Below the pieces are notes generated by a model. That model had not been told where the DNA came from. It saw only the letters and a list, made by a program, of their open reading frames with translations, and did no database searches. From Candidatus Leptofilum proximum (GTDB lineage: Bacteria > Chloroflexota > Anaerolineae > Promineifilales > Promineifilaceae), in assembly GCA_016710325.1 (NCBI GenBank), contig JADJXK010000002.1, positions 1-64,000 on the forward strand: a stretch of 64,000 bases of DNA, given 5' to 3'. The position numbers and the translations under genes are program-made. Positions 1-9,842 of the stretch are shown one piece after another. How positions within the stretch are numbered: position 1 is the stretch's first letter; each line of letters starts with the position of its first letter.

Positions 1-1791
<1,791 letters not shown>

Positions 1792-1923
1792 AGTGGTTTC
1801 ACTCCTTGAAAATTTAGACGCAAAAGCGTTGGTGGATCAAGTTGACGAGCATAATTTGTCAGACAAATTTGTGACGAGTGTGCCAGATTTTGGCGCGCCG
1901 CCAAGTGACAAATGTCAATAAAC

Positions 1924-1951
1924 GTAGAGTCAAGGCGCGCCTTGACCCTAC
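1924..1951. repeat. Inverted repeat at the stop codon of the pterin methyltransferase gene
   Basis: Arms of 13 bases with one mismatch (GTAGAGTCAAGGC / GCCTTGACCCTAC) and almost no loop. The right arm contains the stop codon (1948-1950) of the gene ending here. The rest of the 156-base gap (1792-1923) also holds TTTGTCAGACAAA and a GGCGCGCC-containing stretch but no gene. Confidence 0.8.
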
Positions 1952-2850
1952 TCGCGGCGGCGACGGCGGCGTTCCCGGCGGCCACGCCCTTCGCTGTCAC
2001 CATCTTCTGCCGGGGGACGGTTGGCTATGATCCAGCTGGTGCAGTTTTCATCGTTGCCCATCATCACGTCGGCCACCATGATGCCCTGCTTGATCTCGTG
2101 CTCGATGGGATTGGTGATGGCTGAGGTGAGGCCGTGGGAGATAGCCATCGCCAGGAAGTGGGCGTTGAGCGGCGGGCGGTTGGGCAGGCCAAAGCTGACG
2201 TTGCTGGCGCCGCAGCAGGTGTTCACCTTGAGCTCGTTCAGGCAGCGGCCGACGATGCTGAACACCTGCCGCCCGGCGTAGCGCAGCGCACCGATGGGCA
2301 TGACCAGCGGGTCGATGAGCACGTCTTCGCGCGGGATACCATGATCCATGGCTCGCTCCACAATCTTTTTGGCCACGGCAAAGCGCACATCCGGATCTTC
2401 CGAAATGCCGGTTTCGTCGTTGGAGATGCCGATAACGGCCGCACCATACTTCTTCACCAGCGGCAGCACGGCCTCCAGCCGCTCATCCTCGCCGGTGACG
2501 GAGTTGACCAGGGGCTTGCCTTCATACGCCGCCAGGCCGCTTTCCAGCGCAGCCACGATGGAGGAGTCGATGGAGAGCGGCACATCCACCACCGACTGCA
2601 CGATTTTAATTGCTTTGGCCAGGATGGCCGGTTCGTCGGCCAGGGGAATCCCGGCGTTAACGTCCAGCATGTGCGCCCCGGCTTCCACCTGGGCCATGGC
2701 GTCGCTGATGACGCGGTCGTAGTTGTCGGCGGCCATTTCGCGGGCCAGGGCCTTGCGCCCGGTAGGGTTAATGCGCTCGCCAATGATGGTAAACGGCCGT
2801 TCCGGCCCAATGATCACGGTTTTGGTTTTTGAACTGATGATGGTTTCCAT
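1948..2850 (-). CDS. Methyltetrahydrofolate:corrinoid methyltransferase, pterin-binding (AcsE/MtgA type)
   Basis: A 300-residue pterin-binding TIM-barrel protein of the dihydropteroate synthase superfamily. It should move a methyl group between methyl-corrinoid protein and THF in the cytoplasm. Family signatures: FTIIGERINPTGRKAL near the start, GAHMLDVNAG, PLSIDSS, GKPLVNSVTGE, and CCGASNVSFGLPNRP near the end. Full length for the AcsE/MtgA group; a cobalamin-dependent methionine synthase would be far larger. Genes for the corrinoid protein and MttB-type methyltransferase lie in the same operon, so it probably charges THF with methyl groups removed from a methylated amine. Oddity: the C-terminus is an arginine-rich tail (GRGRRERRRRRRE) not expected in the family. 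Confidence 0.88.
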   Translation of the reverse strand: METIISSKTKTVIIGPERPFTIIGERINPTGRKALAREMAADNYDRVISDAMAQVEAGAHMLDVNAGIPLADEPAILAKAIKIVQSVVDVPLSIDSSIVAALESGLAAYEGKPLVNSVTGEDERLEAVLPLVKKYGAAVIGISNDETGISEDPDVRFAVAKKIVERAMDHGIPREDVLIDPLVMPIGALRYAGRQVFSIVGRCLNELKVNTCCGASNVSFGLPNRPPLNAHFLAMAISHGLTSAITNPIEHEIKQGIMVADVMMGNDENCTSWIIANRPPAEDGDSEGRGRRERRRRRRE

Positions 2851-2871
2851 ACTTTTCCTTTTTGCCGGTAT

Positions 2872-2960
2872 TCGGTCATCCGTTATCCGTAATCGGTTAT
2901 CGGTAATCGGTTATCAGTACACCGTTCACCGTTCACCGATTACCGATTACTGTTCACCTT
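2872..2960. repeat. Hairpin repeat of ATTACCG-type heptamers (copy A1)
   Basis: Left arm is made of tandem CGGTAAT/CGGTTAT units, right arm of ACCGATT/ACCGTTC units, so the arms pair imperfectly. It fills the gap between metF and the methyltransferase gene and overlaps the metF stop codon (2954-2956). Same family as 3940-4048, 9761-9842 and 37190-37275. Confidence 0.85.
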
Positions 2961-3939
2961 TCCCGCTTCGCGCGCATACGCGCTTTCTCATGCCCGCTGT
3001 CAAAGCCCACCTGCATGGGGCGGGGCAGCAGGCCCGCTTCCTGGATAATTTCGGCCACCAGCTCTTCCTGCCGGTAGGCCATGACGTGCACGCCAGAGAC
3101 GCCTTCAATCTCGCGCACCTGCTGAATAATTTCGACGCAAATTTTTTTGCCTTCTTCCCGCTTTTTTTCTTTGGGCGTTTGGCGCAGCCGCTCCACAATG
3201 GCATCGGGGATGTAGATGCCAGGAACCTTGCTGCGCATGAATTCGGCCGTTTTTTCCGAGCGCAAAGGGCCGACGCCAACCAGGTAAAACACCTTCTCGT
3301 GCAGCCCCAAATCGCGCATTCGCTGCATAAATTCTTTAAACCGGGGTACGTCAAAACAGTACTGCGACTGGATGAAATCAGCCCCAGCCTCGATCTTTTG
3401 GCCAGGCGCAGCGGCCGCCAGTCGAACGGCTGCACGAAGGGGTTGGAGGCGGCGCCCAGGAAAAATTGGGGTGGCACGGTGAGTTTACGGCCGCTTAAAA
3501 ACATCGCCTCATCACGCATAATTTTGGCTGTGCGCAGCAGCTGGATCGAGTCAAAGTCAAAGACGCGTTTGGCCTGCGGTTGGTCGCCCGCCGTCACGTC
3601 ATCCCCGGTGAGGCAGAGCACGTTGCGCACGCCCATTGCCGCTGCGCCCAGCAGATCACCCTGGATGGCGATGCGGTTGCGGTCGCGGCAGGAAACCTGG
3701 AAGACAGGCTCGTACCCGGCCCGGGTGAGCAGGGCGCAGATGGCCACGCTGGACATGTGGCAGTTAGCCCCAGAAGCGTCGGTGGCGTTGATGCCGTCGC
3801 ACACTTCAGACAGCACCAGGGCCGCGTCGTACACCTCCTGCGGGTCGGCGCTGTCGGGGGGATTGAGTTCGGCCGTTACGGCAAAGCGCCCGGAGCGGAG
3901 CACCCGTTCAAGACGGCTGCCGGATTTGTAGTCTGTCAT
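2954..3939 (-). CDS. metF: 5,10-methylenetetrahydrofolate reductase, one frameshift
   Basis: Interconverts methyl-THF and methylene-THF. The protein begins MTDYKSGSRLERVLRSGRFA and shows the MTHFR elements AVTAELNPPDSADP, DGINATDASGANCHMSS, NVLCLTGDD and, after the frame change, ADFIQSQYCFDVPRF and FYLVGVGPLRS. A base is missing in the T run 3396-3399 (plus strand), near codon 180; upstream and downstream halves otherwise join into one ~330-residue MTHFR. A separate MetV gene follows upstream, which matches the MetFV type of acetogens and related C1 oxidisers rather than the stand-alone E. coli type. Start ATG at 3937-3939. The 3' end is overlapped by a hairpin repeat. Confidence 0.88.
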
Positions 3940-4048
3940 TGGTTATCCGTTTATCGGTAATCGGTTATCGGTTATCCGTAATCGGTACACCGCTCACCGA
4001 TTACCGTTCACCGATTACCGATTCCCGTTCACCGCTTACCGTTCACCG
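3940..4048. repeat. Hairpin repeat of ATTACCG-type heptamers (copy A2)
   Basis: Tandem GGTTATCGGTAATCGG units followed by ACCGATTACCGTTC units. It fills the whole gap between metV and metF and runs into the metV gene, so that the last residues of MetV (VTVNGKR) are encoded by the repeat. Confidence 0.85.
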
Positions 4049-4529
4049 TCACTTCCGTCACGCCCACCCAGCCCTGCGGTGTTTCCATGTCTACGCCGGT
4101 GAGCATGGTGATCCAGGCGGATTCGCCTTCGAGCTGGCGATTGACGGGTGGTTGGATCCACAAAATTTCATCGCCGTAGGTGGGCATCTGGCGGGAACGT
4201 TCAAACGCCTGGACCCAGACGCATTTCATTTCTGGCTTGACTTCGCAGTGGCCGTTGAGCCGCACGCCGCCGCAAGGGCCGTTGCGCAGGTTTTTGGGGC
4301 AGCTCATGGGGCAGGTCATGCCGGTGGAGTGCAAGATGCATTGGCCGCACATGCGGCAGTCGAAGACGGCACGTTTGGCCAGCTCTTCGCCGCCCTTTAG
4401 CCAGCGGTTGGCCCGCTCATAGCCGATTTTGGCGATGAGGGGCTGGAGTTTGAAGACGGCCGTATGCGTCCAATCGTACACTTTTTCCAAAAAAGCGGGA
4501 TGATTTTGCAAACGGCGCAGCAGCCCCAT
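4029..4529 (-). CDS. metV: MetV-like zinc/Fe-S protein, MTHFR C-terminal domain family
   Basis: A 166-residue protein of the 'methylene-tetrahydrofolate reductase C-terminal' family (PF12225). It is rich in cysteines: CRMCGQCILHSTGMTCPMSC followed by PKNLRNGPCGG and HCEV, the hallmark of the MetV subunit that partners MetF in acetogens and can carry metal or Fe-S clusters. Immediately upstream of metF in the operon. It may pass electrons between MetF and another carrier; which carrier cannot be told from sequence. The C-terminal ten residues lie in a heptamer repeat, so the end of this protein differs from relatives by repeat insertion (inference). Confidence 0.85.
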   Translation of the reverse strand: MGLLRRLQNHPAFLEKVYDWTHTAVFKLQPLIAKIGYERANRWLKGGEELAKRAVFDCRMCGQCILHSTGMTCPMSCPKNLRNGPCGGVRLNGHCEVKPEMKCVWVQAFERSRQMPTYGDEILWIQPPVNRQLEGESAWITMLTGVDMETPQGWVGVTEVTVNGKR

Positions 4530-4548
4530 GGTTGTTGTCCTTAATTGG

Positions 4549-4619
4549 CCACAGAGGACACAGAGAAACGGGAGATATTGAGAGCGAAATCTGTGTTCAT
4601 CTGCGTAAATCTGTGTCCT
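4549..4619. repeat. Inverted repeat with CTGTGT motifs (copy E1)
   Basis: Arms GGACACAGA (4556-4564) and TCTGTGTCC (4610-4618), with further CTGTGT/CTGCGT units inside. It sits two bases past the stop of the corrinoid protein gene and fills the gap to metV. A related arm pair flanks another repeat at 32075-32293. Confidence 0.75.
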
Positions 4620-4621
4620 AT

Positions 4622-5320
4622 TCAGCCCTTGGCCCTACGGATTGCCATAAATTTTTTGGCGGTGTCGACGGCAACGGCCGCATCGCGGCAGTAGGCGTCG
4701 GCTTCGATGTCCTCGGCAAACGCTTCGTTGAGCGGTGCGCCGCCCACCAGCACGATGATTTTATCGCGAATGCCCTCTTCTTTCAGGGCATTGATCACCA
4801 CGCGCATGTAGGGCATGGTGGTGGTCAGCAGGGCGCTCATGCCCAGGATGTCCGGGTCGTGCTCCTTGATGGCGGCAAAATAATCTTCAACGGAATTGTT
4901 GATGCCGATGTTGATCACTTCAAAACCTGCGCCCTCCATCATCATGCTGACCAGGTTCTGGCCAATGTCATGGATGTCGCCTTTGACGGTGCCGATGACC
5001 ATGGTGCCCATTTTGGGTGCGCCGGTTTCAGCCAGGAGCGGCCGTAAAATAGCCATGCCCGCCTTCATCGCCTTGGCGGCCATCAACACCTCGGGCACAA
5101 ACAGGATGCCATCGCGGAAATCTACGCCGACGATGTCCATACCAGCAACCAGACCCTTGGTCAGAATTTCGTATGGTTGAATGCCGCGGCCCAGGGCCTC
5201 ATGCACCTCTTCCTCGATTTCCGCGGCATAGCCATCGTACAAATCTTCGTGCATCAGCTCGTAGAGCTCGTCTAATGATAATTCTTCAAGGATGATTTCG
5301 TCTTGTTCGTCTTCGCTCAT
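4622..5320 (-). CDS. Corrinoid protein (methyl carrier, MtgC/MttC type)
   Basis: A 232-residue methylotrophy-type corrinoid protein. The N-terminal helical cap (residues ~15-100) is followed by the B12-binding Rossmann domain with the cobalt-ligating motif DIHDIG (residues 115-120, His117), plus GMSALLTTTMPYM and VLVGGAPLNEAFAEDI. It receives a methyl group from the MttB-family enzyme and gives it to the pterin methyltransferase encoded downstream. An acidic N-terminus (MSEDEQDEIILEELS) is unusual and could interact with the arginine-rich tails of its neighbours (inference). The gene lies between the activator gene and metV. Substrate class cannot be read from this protein alone. Confidence 0.93.
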   Translation of the reverse strand: MSEDEQDEIILEELSLDELYELMHEDLYDGYAAEIEEEVHEALGRGIQPYEILTKGLVAGMDIVGVDFRDGILFVPEVLMAAKAMKAGMAILRPLLAETGAPKMGTMVIGTVKGDIHDIGQNLVSMMMEGAGFEVINIGINNSVEDYFAAIKEHDPDILGMSALLTTTMPYMRVVINALKEEGIRDKIIVLVGGAPLNEAFAEDIEADAYCRDAAVAVDTAKKFMAIRRAKG

Positions 5321-5346
5321 TGGTGTGTCCTCTTTGATATTTCGTT

Positions 5347-5414
5347 TAGGGCAAGGCAGTTGGATGTGTGGCTAATTTGGTCAACCATGTCTGCTTGCAA
5401 CTGCCTCGCCCCTA
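5347..5414. repeat. Inverted repeat overlapping the activator stop codon (copy F1)
   Basis: Left arm TAGGGCAAGGCAGTTG (5347-5362), right arm CAACTGCCTCGCCCCTA (5398-5414), loop 35 bases. The right arm includes the stop codon at 5412-5414. TAGGGGCGAGGC-type palindromes are a commonly seen intergenic repeat style in several phyla. Confidence 0.8.
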
Positions 5415-7469
5415 CGGGGTCTCTGTTTTTCTGGTGCGGCGACGGCGGCGTTCGGCACGGCCGTTTCCCTCGCCATCTGCCTGCGCCACCGGTTCCGGCA
5501 GCAGGCCGTTCAGGTGGGGAAATGCGTCGCTGGCGTGGGGAATGTGAATCGCGCCCACAAATTCTTGCTGGAAATCGGGGTGTACGGCCGTTTCCACATA
5601 TGTCACCCATTCGGCAATGTGCTGTGCCTCGGTGCGCTTGTGCCTGTTGAGCAGGGCAATTCGTGCGCCATCACCGGCGGCGTTGCCTACGGCCGTTACC
5701 TTCGTTAAATCACAGTCGGGGATGAGGCCCAAAATCATGGCATATTTGGGATCGATGTAGCTGCCAAATGCCCCGGCCAGCACAATGCGGTCCACCTGCT
5801 CCAGTTCGGCTTTGTTCATCAGCAGCTTGGTCCCGGCGTACAGCGCGGCCTTGGCCAGCTGGATGCTGCGCACATCGTCCTGCGTCACCAGAATGGGGCT
5901 GCCGGTGGTGGACTGCTCGGCGGTGGCCAAAATATACTGCCCGCGCCGGTCGTCCCAGGTGATGCGTTCATGGTGGAGAGTGGGGTTGAAACGGCCGTCT
6001 GGCAGCAAAATCCCCGTCAAAAACATCTCCGCCACCACCTCGATGATGCCCGAACCGCAAATGCCGGCGGCCAGGTGGCGCGGCTGCTCTTCCACCGGCA
6101 CCCGCGCGCCAATGCGCCACTCATCGGACCATTTCTCCTCGCCGATGACGCGGAAGCGGGCAATTTTGGTCTCTGGGTCGATGCGCACCCGTTCGATGGC
6201 TCCCGGCGCGGCACGCATGCCAAAGCGGATTTGCGCCCCTTCAAAGGCGGGGCCGGTGGGGCTGGAAGCGCTGTACATCCACTCCTGGTTGCCCAGCACA
6301 ATTTCAGCGTTGGTGCCCACGTCCACCAGCAGCGTCACCTCGTCCAGCGTGTACGGCACTTCGGCGATGAGCACGGCCACGTTATCGGCGCCGACGTGGC
6401 CTGCTTCGGCAGGCAGGACGTGCACGTTGGCGCCGCGGTGCAGCCGCAGGCCCAGTTCGCGCGCTTTTACGTCCATGCTGTCCCGATTTGCCAGGGCAAA
6501 CGGCGCGCCGCCCAGCTCCACGGGGCTGATGCCCAGCAAAATGTGGATCATCGTCGTATTGCCCACAAAAACCGCTTCCTGGATCTGCCGCTGGCGAATC
6601 CCGGCTTCGCGGGCGGTGCTGGCGGCCAAACGGTTGAGGGCATCGATAACGGCCGTATGCATCTTGTCCAGCCCATCGGGGTGCATCATGGCAAACGAAA
6701 CCCGGCTCATCAAGTCTTCGCCGTAGGTCACCTGTGGATTCATCATTGAGTCCGTGGCCAAAATTTCGCCAGTGCGCAAGTCGCAGAGGAACCCGGCAAT
6801 AGTGGTGGAGCCAATGTCCACCGCCAGGCCGTACACCCCTTCCGCGTAGCCCGGCTGCACGTCGATCACTTCCCGGTCCTGCCACAGCGTCACGGTAACG
6901 GCCCATTTGCCCTTGCGTAAATTGGCCTGAAGCTCGCGCAGCACGGGCAGATCGATGGTGAGATCGTGCAGATCCCACTTGGCGGCCAGGGCATCCTGCA
7001 GACGGCCCCAATCGCCGCGATGTTCGCCCAGCTCGGCCTGGTCCACCTCAACAAACACCTGACGCACCGCGGGAAACAGGTCGATCACCCGCATGGTGGC
7101 GTCTTTACGCACAATTTGTTTGTGGGCGCGGCTTTCTTCCGGCACAAAAATCAAGGCATCGCCCACGATCTGGGCGTTGCAGGAGAGGCGGCAGTCGGTG
7201 CTGTCCAGCCGCTCCAGCAGGCGCACTTCTTCGTCGCTGGGCGGCGAGAGATGGTCGGGGGTGGAGGTGATGGCGTGTTTGGCGAAGTGGCCTTCTTCCA
7301 GGCGCACGCGGCACTTGTTGCAGGTGAGCCGCCCGCCGCAGATGGATTCAATTTCCACGCCGAGCTGCCGGGCGGCGTCCAGCACCAGCGTGCCAGCCGC
7401 CACGCGGCCGCGCCGTCCGGAGGGCATAAAAATGACGAGGGGATCTGTGTGCTGGGTACGATCAGGCAT
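5412..7469 (-). CDS. RamA-like reductive activator of corrinoid proteins (2Fe-2S, DUF4445)
   Basis: A 685-residue ATP-dependent activase that reduces inactive Co(II) corrinoid protein back to Co(I). An N-terminal ferredoxin-type domain has cysteines C44, C50, C53 and C97 (ICGGRLTCNKC, then CRLSC), a plant-type 2Fe-2S pattern. The ASKHA-type ATPase follows, with LAVDIGSTTIAGFLCDL, VFVGNTTMIHILLG, LLVDVGTNAEIVLGN, AAGICGSGIIEVVAEM and VLAGAFGSYID. It is of the RACE/RamQ type with 2Fe-2S rather than the archaeal RamA with 4Fe-4S. It lies directly next to the corrinoid gene it should serve. The C-terminus carries an arginine-rich tail (GRAERRRRRTRK). Starts ATG 7467-7469, one base from the preceding gene. 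Confidence 0.9.
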   Translation of the reverse strand: MPDRTQHTDPLVIFMPSGRRGRVAAGTLVLDAARQLGVEIESICGGRLTCNKCRVRLEEGHFAKHAITSTPDHLSPPSDEEVRLLERLDSTDCRLSCNAQIVGDALIFVPEESRAHKQIVRKDATMRVIDLFPAVRQVFVEVDQAELGEHRGDWGRLQDALAAKWDLHDLTIDLPVLRELQANLRKGKWAVTVTLWQDREVIDVQPGYAEGVYGLAVDIGSTTIAGFLCDLRTGEILATDSMMNPQVTYGEDLMSRVSFAMMHPDGLDKMHTAVIDALNRLAASTAREAGIRQRQIQEAVFVGNTTMIHILLGISPVELGGAPFALANRDSMDVKARELGLRLHRGANVHVLPAEAGHVGADNVAVLIAEVPYTLDEVTLLVDVGTNAEIVLGNQEWMYSASSPTGPAFEGAQIRFGMRAAPGAIERVRIDPETKIARFRVIGEEKWSDEWRIGARVPVEEQPRHLAAGICGSGIIEVVAEMFLTGILLPDGRFNPTLHHERITWDDRRGQYILATAEQSTTGSPILVTQDDVRSIQLAKAALYAGTKLLMNKAELEQVDRIVLAGAFGSYIDPKYAMILGLIPDCDLTKVTAVGNAAGDGARIALLNRHKRTEAQHIAEWVTYVETAVHPDFQQEFVGAIHIPHASDAFPHLNGLLPEPVAQADGEGNGRAERRRRRTRKTETP

Positions 7470-7470
7470 G

Positions 7471-7764
7471 TTATCGTTTTAGGGATACGGCCGTTTTGCG
7501 CCAATCGATCTTGGAGTACTGCGCATTAAGCTCGACGGAAACGGCCGTGGCCACTTCTTCTGGCGTGCCGTGCCGTTCTTTTGGTTCGCTCCAACGAAAC
7601 CCTTCCAGATACCCATCCGTGCCGGTCAGCCCTGCTTCCATGGCGGCTTTATCAACTGCCTCCTGAAAACGCTGCGGCAGCTCAATACTCACCCGGTCGC
7701 GCCGTCCTCCGGCGCGCACCTGCATCGGAATATCATGCCAATACATAATCTGATAAGTTGCCAT
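7471..7764 (-). CDS. Small PF13769-type protein ('virulence factor' family)
   Basis: A 97-residue soluble protein beginning MATYQIMYWHDIPMQVRAGG, with RVSIELPQRFQEAVDKAAM and GTDGYLEGFRW. This pattern (short beta start, WRDIP-like motif, 'LP.RF..A.D.AAM..G' stretch) resembles the family named 'virulence factor' in domain databases (from memory, not searched). The name is probably misleading: here the gene is embedded in a methyl-catabolism operon, one base from the corrinoid activator. No catalytic motif is seen. A role as a chaperone or accessory of corrinoid or folate enzymes is a guess from context. Confidence 0.7.
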   Translation of the reverse strand: MATYQIMYWHDIPMQVRAGGRRDRVSIELPQRFQEAVDKAAMEAGLTGTDGYLEGFRWSEPKERHGTPEEVATAVSVELNAQYSKIDWRKTAVSLKR

Positions 7765-7880
7765 AGTTACAAGTCATCCTGTCTGCCAAAATTCAAACGC
7801 AAAACCGTGATTGTATCAATCGTCACAATGTTTGCCGAAAACGTGAAACGGCCGTTGTTTTTCAATACCAGAAATCCATC

Positions 7881-7928
7881 TTGCAAAGTTGTCATTCTGA
7901 GCGAAGCGAAGAATCCCTATGGTGCAAC
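7881..7928. repeat. Intergenic repeat of the GTCATTCTGAGCGAAGCGAAG type
   Basis: Contains GTCATTCTGAGCGAAGCGAA at 7890-7909, followed by GAATC. This string is known from intergenic regions of many unrelated genomes. It lies between etfA (stop 7939) and the PF13769 gene. The rest of the 174-base gap shows nothing else. Confidence 0.65.
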
Positions 7929-7938
7929 ATTTGACCAG

Positions 7939-8901
7939 TTATCTTGTCAATTCGGCGATGAGTGCCGGTAAGATTTCATGCAAATCGCCAACGACGGCGT
8001 AATCGGCTTTGGTCATCATGGGGGCTTCGGGATCGGTGTTGATGGCCAGGATTTTTTTGGAGCCTTTGCAGCCAACCCAATGCTGAATGGCGCCGCTGAT
8101 ACCGCAGGCGATGTACAAATCGGGGGCAATGCGCGTGCCGGTCTGGCCCACCTGGTCGGCGTGAGGGCGCCAGCCCAGGTTGGTGGCCACGCGCGAGCCA
8201 CCAACCGCGCCGCCCAGCAGGGTGGCCAGCTCCTCCAGCACGGCAAAACCTTCGGCGCTGCCCACGCCGCGGCCGCCGCCCACCACCAGCCGCGCCTCGG
8301 CCAGCGAAATTTTGTCGCTCTCCGGTGCTTCCCGCGAAGTGACCCGCACACGAAACAGCTTTTCGTCGAGCTGAGGCGTAAACGTTTCCACCGTCACGCT
8401 GTCAACCGGTGCTTCGCGGATTGGCTGTGTCAACGGGGCGACCGTGAGCAGCTTGATGTCGCCGTACAGCCGGGCCTCTTCAAACAGGCTGCCGCCCCAG
8501 CGCACGCGGGTGATGGCGTAGGGGTTGCCAACGGCCACCTGGGTGACGTTGGCCGCCATCGGCTGGCCCAGCCGGGCGGCGATGTGGGCCAGCAGCTCGT
8601 TGCCGCGCTCGGTGCCGGTAGCCATGATGGCTTTAGGCGATTTTGCCTGAGCGATTTGCACCACCGTCTCGGCCCATGCCTCGGGGGCGTAGTCGTCCAG
8701 TCCGTCGTGGCTGGCCACAATGGCCTGGCTGACGCCGTAGCGGGCCAGGTGGTCGGCCAGGGGTGCTGAATTGGAGCCGATGAGTACGGCCGTAACGCCT
8801 GCCACCCCCTCATCTGCCGCCACCTGCCGCGCCAGCGCCAGCATCTCCAAAGATTGGTTGTTAAGCTGCCCCCGGTCGTGTTCGATAATGCCTAGAATCA
8901 T
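7939..8901 (-). CDS. etfA: Electron transfer flavoprotein alpha subunit
   Basis: Takes electrons from the dehydrogenase encoded two genes upstream and passes them towards the quinone pool via an ETF dehydrogenase (not in this window). Starts MILGIIEHDRGQLNNQSLEM; the in-frame upstream extension falls in a repeat and is not credible, so ATG 8899-8901 is chosen. The C-terminal FAD domain is intact: ARLVVGGGRGVGSAEGF, LGGAVGGSRVATNLGW, QVGQTGTRIAPDLYIACGIS, GAIQHWVGCKGSKKILAINT. About 320 residues, normal for EtfA. Gene order etfB-etfA, separated by a hairpin repeat. Confidence 0.95.
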   Translation of the reverse strand: MILGIIEHDRGQLNNQSLEMLALARQVAADEGVAGVTAVLIGSNSAPLADHLARYGVSQAIVASHDGLDDYAPEAWAETVVQIAQAKSPKAIMATGTERGNELLAHIAARLGQPMAANVTQVAVGNPYAITRVRWGGSLFEEARLYGDIKLLTVAPLTQPIREAPVDSVTVETFTPQLDEKLFRVRVTSREAPESDKISLAEARLVVGGGRGVGSAEGFAVLEELATLLGGAVGGSRVATNLGWRPHADQVGQTGTRIAPDLYIACGISGAIQHWVGCKGSKKILAINTDPEAPMMTKADYAVVGDLHEILPALIAELTR

Positions 8902-8924
8902 GCTATCTCTCACTTCAAGAATGG

Positions 8925-8995
8925 AAGTGAAAAGTGATAAGTGAAAAGTAAAAAGTGAAGCGCTACTTTTCACTTTTCACTTTTCACTTTTCACT
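8925..8995. repeat. Hairpin repeat of CTTTTCA heptamers (copy D1)
   Basis: Left arm AGTGAAAAGTGATAAGTGAA, right arm four tandem CTTTTCA units ending in TCACT. It overlaps the etfB stop (8991-8993) and fills the gap to etfA. Confidence 0.85.
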
Positions 8996-9749
8996 CAACA
9001 AACTTCAACTCCCGCAGCAGCGCCAAAATCTTCGGCACAACGGCCGTTCCCTGCCCCAAAACCTCGGCCGATTTACTTTGCTCGGTTGGGGTGACCAGCT
9101 TCACCATCTCCAGACCGCCGCCGTTTTTTTGCGGGGTGCTGGTTTCCAGCGGCTTTTTCTTGGCGCGCAGCCGTCCGGGGACGGAGGGATAGCGCGGTAA
9201 ATTGATGCCTTCCTTGACGGTGAAGACGGCGGGCAGGGTGACTTCATATCGTTCAAAGCCGCCACCTGCTTCGCGTTTGGCGGTGGCGGTATCGCCGCTA
9301 ACTTCCAATCCCTTCACCCCCGTCACGCAGGGCAAATCCAGGGCATGGGCCACACGCACACCCACCTGGTAATCGCCGCTGTCGGCTGCTTCGTTGCCAA
9401 AGAGGAGCAAATCAAACGTCTGGCCCGACGCCTTCACGGCATCCACGATGGCGTTGGCGGTGGCCATAGGGTCCCACTCGCTGCTATCGGTTTCCAGCAG
9501 AATGGCCTTGTCTGCCCCCACCGCCAGGGCATCGCGCAGCTGCTGCGTGGCTTCCTGGCTGCCCAGGGTGAGCACCGTCACGCTGCCGCCGTGTTTTTCC
9601 ACGAGCAGCACCGCCTCTTCCACGGCGCATTCCTCGTGCGGGCTGATGGTAAAGCCCAAGTTGCGCGTTTCAATCGCCCGGGAATCCGGCGTGAGCACAA
9701 TTTTGGCCCCGGTGGTGGGAACGCGTTTGACGCAAACTAGAATTTCCAT
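8991..9749 (-). CDS. etfB: Electron transfer flavoprotein beta subunit
   Basis: A 252-residue EtfB. Begins MEILVCVKRVPTTGAKIVLT and shows TISPHEECAVEEAVLL, VTVLTLGSQEATQQLRDALA, DLLLFGNEAADSGDYQVGVR, LPAVFTVKEGINLPRYPSV. Forms the heterodimer with EtfA. The location directly downstream of the FAD-dependent demethylating dehydrogenase suggests a dedicated ETF for oxidising methylated glycines, as in mitochondrial dimethylglycine/sarcosine dehydrogenation. Start ATG 9747-9749. The stop codon lies inside a heptamer hairpin. Confidence 0.95.
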   Translation of the reverse strand: MEILVCVKRVPTTGAKIVLTPDSRAIETRNLGFTISPHEECAVEEAVLLVEKHGGSVTVLTLGSQEATQQLRDALAVGADKAILLETDSSEWDPMATANAIVDAVKASGQTFDLLLFGNEAADSGDYQVGVRVAHALDLPCVTGVKGLEVSGDTATAKREAGGGFERYEVTLPAVFTVKEGINLPRYPSVPGRLRAKKKPLETSTPQKNGGGLEMVKLVTPTEQSKSAEVLGQGTAVVPKILALLRELKFVE

Positions 9750-9760
9750 GTTTCACCCTT

Positions 9761-9842
9761 TTCGGTAATCGGTTATCGGTAATCCGTAATCGGTCTACCG
9801 ATTTCCGTTCACCGTTCACCGTTCACCGATTACCGACTACCG
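9761..9842. repeat. Hairpin repeat of ATTACCG-type heptamers (copy A3)
   Basis: GGTAATCGGTTATCGGTAAT on the left, ACCGTTCACCGATTACCGAC on the right. It fills the gap between the dehydrogenase gene and etfB and overlaps the dehydrogenase stop codon at 9837. Confidence 0.85.

Noticed and set aside
2872..2960. Tandem short repeats considered as a CRISPR array
   Set aside because: Units are 7 bases with no spacers and are arranged as two complementary arms; no cas genes in the window.
7881..7928. GTCATTCTGAGCG string as a regulatory site
   Set aside because: This string recurs between genes of unrelated bacteria, so it is better treated as a dispersed repeat.
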